A stretch of DNA of 64,000 nucleotides. Source: Pseudomonas mandelii. Its GTDB lineage: Bacteria > Pseudomonadota > Gammaproteobacteria > Pseudomonadales > Pseudomonadaceae. This document shows positions 61,051-64,000 of this stretch, in pieces. Position numbers and translations under genes: made by a program. A model generated the notes under the pieces. The model worked only from the letters and a program-made list of their open reading frames with translations, was not told the origin of the DNA and searched no databases. Location: the NCBI RefSeq assembly GCF_024138395.1, contig NZ_JAMYDU010000011.1, forward strand, positions 1-64,000, in the 5' to 3' direction. The stretch's first letter is position 1, and every line of letters begins with the position of its first letter.

Positions 61051-64000
61051 GCCTTCAATCCTGCGTGTAAATCCTGCAAGCGGCGCACGGTCTTCTCGGG
61101 ACCGAACTTCAGCGCTTCGCAGATAGCTTCGCCAGCAGCAATGGTAGTAGTGCAGTAGATCTTGTGCTGCAGGGCGTTGCGACGAATGGAGTAGGAATCG
61201 GCGATCGACTGGCGACCTTCGGTGGTGTTGATGATCAGAGTGACTTCGTCATTCTTGATCATGTCGACCACGTGCGGACGACCCTCGGTCACCTTGTTCA
61301 CACGACGTACTTTCAGGCCTGCGGCTTCGATCAGCTTGGCAGTACCGGCAGTGGCGACCACTTCAAAGCCCAAGTTGATCAGATCACGGGCCACGCCTGC
61401 AACCAGTGGTTTGTCATCGTCACGCACACTGATGAACGCGGTACCGCCAGTCGGCAGCACTTCGCTGGCACCCATCTGGGCTTTGGCAAAGGCTTCGCCG
61501 AAGGTGTCGCCCACGCCCATCACTTCACCGGTGGACTTCATCTCTGGGCCCAGGATCGGGTCCACGCCAGGGAACTTGGCGAATGGGAAAACCGCCTCTT
61601 TCACGCTGTAGAAGTTCGGAATGATTTCTTTGGTGAAGCCGATTTCTTTCAGGGTTTTACCGGCCATCACGCGAGCCGCGATCATTGCCAGGGAAACACC
61701 GATGCACTTGGACACGAACGGCACGGTACGGGAAGCGCGCGGGTTGACTTCGATGACGTAGATGTCTTCGCCTTGCAGCGCCAACTGAACGTTCATCAGA
61801 CCAACAACGCCCAACTCCAGGGCCATTTTCTTGACCTGTTCGCGCATCTCGTCCTGGATGTGAGCAGGCAGCGAGTACGGCGGCAGGGAGCACGCGGAGT
61901 CACCGGAGTGAACGCCGGCCTGCTCGATGTGCTGCATGATCGCGCCGATCACTACGTCGGTGCCGTCGCAGACTGCATCCACGTCCATTTCGATGGCGCA
62001 ATTGAGGAAGTGATCGAGCAGCACCGGGCTGTCGTTGGACACTTTCACCGCATCACGCAGGTAGCGCTTGAGTTCTTCTTCTTCGTAGACGATTTCCATC
62101 GCGCGACCGCCCAGTACGTAGGACGGACGAACCACCAGCGGGTAACCGATCTTGGCCGCGGCACGAATCGCTTCGTCTTCGCTGCGCACGGTGGCGTTTG
62201 GCGGCTGACGCAGGTTCAGACGCTCAACCATTTGCTGGAAGCGCTCACGGTCTTCGGCACGGTCGATGGCGTCAGGGCTGGTGCCGATGATTGGCACGCC
62301 GGCTTCTTCCAGGGCACGTGCCAGTTTCAACGGAGTCTGGCCGCCGTACTGAACGATCACGCCTTTAGGCTTCTCGACGCGGACGATTTCCAGTACGTCT
62401 TCCAGGGTCACTGGTTCGAAGTACAGACGATCGGAGGTGTCGTAGTCGGTGGAAACGGTTTCCGGGTTGCAGTTGACCATGATGGTCTCGTAACCGTCTT
62501 CGCGCAGGGCCAGTGCCGCGTGTACGCAGCAATAGTCGAACTCGATGCCCTGGCCGATACGGTTTGGACCGCCGCCGAGGATCATGATCTTGTCGCGGCC
62601 CGACGGCGCGGCTTCGCACTCTTCCTCGTACGTCGAGTAGAGGTAAGCGGTGTCGGTGGCGAACTCGGCGGCGCAAGTGTCAACGCGCTTGTAGACCGGG
62701 AAGATTTCCAGCTTGTGACGGTGACGACGCAGAGCCTTCTCGGTCACGCCCAGCAGCTTGGCCAGACGCATGTCGGAGAAGCCTTTGCGCTTGAGGCGGA
62801 ACATCAAGTCGCGGTCGATGCTGGCCAGACCCAAGGTCTTGACCTTCTCTTCTTCCTTGATCAGATCTTCGATCTGCACCAGGAACCACGGATCGATCAT
62901 GTTCATGCCGAAAATATCTTCGACCGACAGACCGGCGCGGAACGCTTCAGCGACGTACCAGATACGCTCGGCGCCCGGCACGGTCAGTTCGCGCTTGAGG
63001 ATGCTCATGCTTTCCGGGTTGCTCAGGTCGAGCTTCTCGTCCAGGCCGCAAACACCCACTTCCAGACCGCGCAGGGCTTTCTGCAGGGATTCCTGGAAGG
63101 TCCGGCCGATGGCCATGACTTCACCGACCGACTTCATTTGAGTGGTCAGGCGTGCGTCGGCTTTCGGGAATTTCTCGAAGGCGAAGCGTGGCAGCTTGGT
63201 CACGACGTAGTCGATGGACGGCTCGAAGGACGCAGGAGTAGCGCCGCCGGTGATTTCGTTCTGCAGCTCGTCCAGGGTGTAGCCGATCGCCAGTTTGGCA
63301 GCGATACGCGCAATCGGGAAACCAGTGGCTTTCGAGGCCAGTGCCGAAGAGCGGGATACCCGCGGGTTCATCTCGATCACGACCATGCGGCCAGTGTCCG
63401 GGCAAATGCCAAACTGAACGTTGGAGCCGCCGGTTTCCACGCCGATCTCACGCAGTACCGCCAACGAGGCGTTACGCATGATCTGGTATTCCTTGTCCGT
63501 CAGGGTTTGTGCCGGAGCAACGGTGATCGAGTCACCGGTGTGCACGCCCATCGGGTCAAAGTTTTCGATCGAGCAAACGATGATGCAGTTGTCCTTCTTA
63601 TCGCGGACAACCTCCATCTCGTACTCTTTCCAGCCGATCAGCGATTCGTCGATCAGCAGCTCTTTGGTCGGCGACAGGTCCAGACCACGGGCGCAGATCT
63701 CTTCGAACTCTTCACGGTTGTAAGCGATACCGCCACCGGTGCCGCCCATGGTGAAGGACGGACGAATGATGCACGGGAAGCCGAGCTTTTCGAGGACTGC
63801 GTTGGCCTCTTCCATGCTGTGGGCGATACCCGAACGCGGGCAGTCCAGACCGATGGATTTCATCGCCTTGTCGAAGCGCGAACGGTCTTCGGCCTTGTCG
63901 ATGGTGTCAGCGTTGGCGCCGATCATTTCTACGCCGAACTTCTCCAGAACACCTTCGCGCTCCAGGTCCAGGGCGCAGTTCAGTGCAGTCTGGCCACCCA
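61047..64000 (-). CDS. carB: Carbamoyl-phosphate synthase large subunit (partial, N-terminus beyond window)
   Basis: About 983 of roughly 1073 residues lie in the window; the N-terminal ~90 residues lie past base 64000, and the frame reads GGQTALNCALDLE at the edge. The enzyme makes carbamoyl phosphate from bicarbonate, glutamine-derived ammonia and ATP for arginine and pyrimidines. Both ATP-grasp halves are visible (GGTGGGIAYNREEFEEI and RPSYVLGGRAMEIVY; metal motifs VIEMNPRVSRSSALASKATG and VIEVNPRASRTVPFVSK). The C-terminal allosteric domain starts near AFISVRDDDKPLV. It overlaps greA. Transcription enters from outside the window. Confidence 0.97.
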   Translation of the reverse strand, partial: GGQTALNCALDLEREGVLEKFGVEMIGANADTIDKAEDRSRFDKAMKSIGLDCPRSGIAHSMEEANAVLEKLGFPCIIRPSFTMGGTGGGIAYNREEFEEICARGLDLSPTKELLIDESLIGWKEYEMEVVRDKKDNCIIVCSIENFDPMGVHTGDSITVAPAQTLTDKEYQIMRNASLAVLREIGVETGGSNVQFGICPDTGRMVVIEMNPRVSRSSALASKATGFPIARIAAKLAIGYTLDELQNEITGGATPASFEPSIDYVVTKLPRFAFEKFPKADARLTTQMKSVGEVMAIGRTFQESLQKALRGLEVGVCGLDEKLDLSNPESMSILKRELTVPGAERIWYVAEAFRAGLSVEDIFGMNMIDPWFLVQIEDLIKEEEKVKTLGLASIDRDLMFRLKRKGFSDMRLAKLLGVTEKALRRHRHKLEIFPVYKRVDTCAAEFATDTAYLYSTYEEECEAAPSGRDKIMILGGGPNRIGQGIEFDYCCVHAALALREDGYETIMVNCNPETVSTDYDTSDRLYFEPVTLEDVLEIVRVEKPKGVIVQYGGQTPLKLARALEEAGVPIIGTSPDAIDRAEDRERFQQMVERLNLRQPPNATVRSEDEAIRAAAKIGYPLVVRPSYVLGGRAMEIVYEEEELKRYLRDAVKVSNDSPVLLDHFLNCAIEMDVDAVCDGTDVVIGAIMQHIEQAGVHSGDSACSLPPYSLPAHIQDEMREQVKKMALELGVVGLMNVQLALQGEDIYVIEVNPRASRTVPFVSKCIGVSLAMIAARVMAGKTLKEIGFTKEIIPNFYSVKEAVFPFAKFPGVDPILGPEMKSTGEVMGVGDTFGEAFAKAQMGASEVLPTGGTAFISVRDDDKPLVAGVARDLINLGFEVVATAGTAKLIEAAGLKVRRVNKVTEGRPHVVDMIKNDEVTLIINTTEGRQSIADSYSIRRNALQHKIYCTTTIAAGEAICEALKFGPEKTVRRLQDLHAGLKA

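Overview
The window is chromosomal DNA from a fluorescent-group Pseudomonas (P. fluorescens-like). The evidence is high-GC coding, several classes of Pseudomonas-type REP palindromes between genes, an OprD-family porin inside a dpp cluster, and gene order matching two blocks of the P. aeruginosa PAO1 chromosome as I remember it (roughly PA4496-PA4524 and PA4740-PA4756). No insertion sequence, prophage, integrase or CRISPR array is visible. The species call and PAO1 comparisons rest on recognised protein sequences and remembered gene order, not on a search.

Region 1 (1-11.5 kb) is a peptide-uptake cluster. It holds a decayed C-terminal remnant of a DppA paralogue, two tandem intact DppA-type binding proteins, an OpdP-like porin, a third DppA-type protein, and the dppBCDF inner-membrane transporter. 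Several binding proteins plus a dedicated porin feed one permease. Region 2 (11.5-18 kb) has a small acidic exported protein and prfC (RF3) on the minus strand, then a four-gene OpuC-type compatible-solute ABC operon. Region 3 (18-26 kb) has speC behind a leader with an intrinsic terminator, then an iron-uptake group: piuC with a Sel1-repeat partner, the TonB receptor piuA and the reductase piuB. A Fur-like box sits in the piuC promoter.

Region 4 (26-35.6 kb) is a block that I do not remember at this position in PAO1: Tat-exported phoD, the fructose PTS operon fruBKA with divergent fruR, and a TatD-family hydrolase. Region 5 (35.6-44.1 kb) returns to PAO1-like order with a chemoreceptor, ampDE, a DUF1631 protein and nadC. 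It ends with two small poorly known proteins, one of them an exported coiled-coil protein.

Region 6 (44.1-64 kb) is core information-processing machinery, nearly all on the minus strand. Reading in the transcription direction from the right edge: carB (cut by the window end), greA, a small membrane protein, rlmE, ftsH, folP, glmM, tpiA, secG, tRNA-Leu, tRNA-fMet, rimP, nusA, infB, rbfA, truB, rpsO, pnp, tRNA-Thr. yhbY is divergent from rlmE.

I found no obvious new multi-gene system. The best leads are regulatory: a strongly structured 220-nt segment before the second dppA, a terminator-bearing speC leader, and a FruR-like palindrome in front of the opdP porin. Two under-described exported proteins and the dppA birth-and-decay array are also worth a look.
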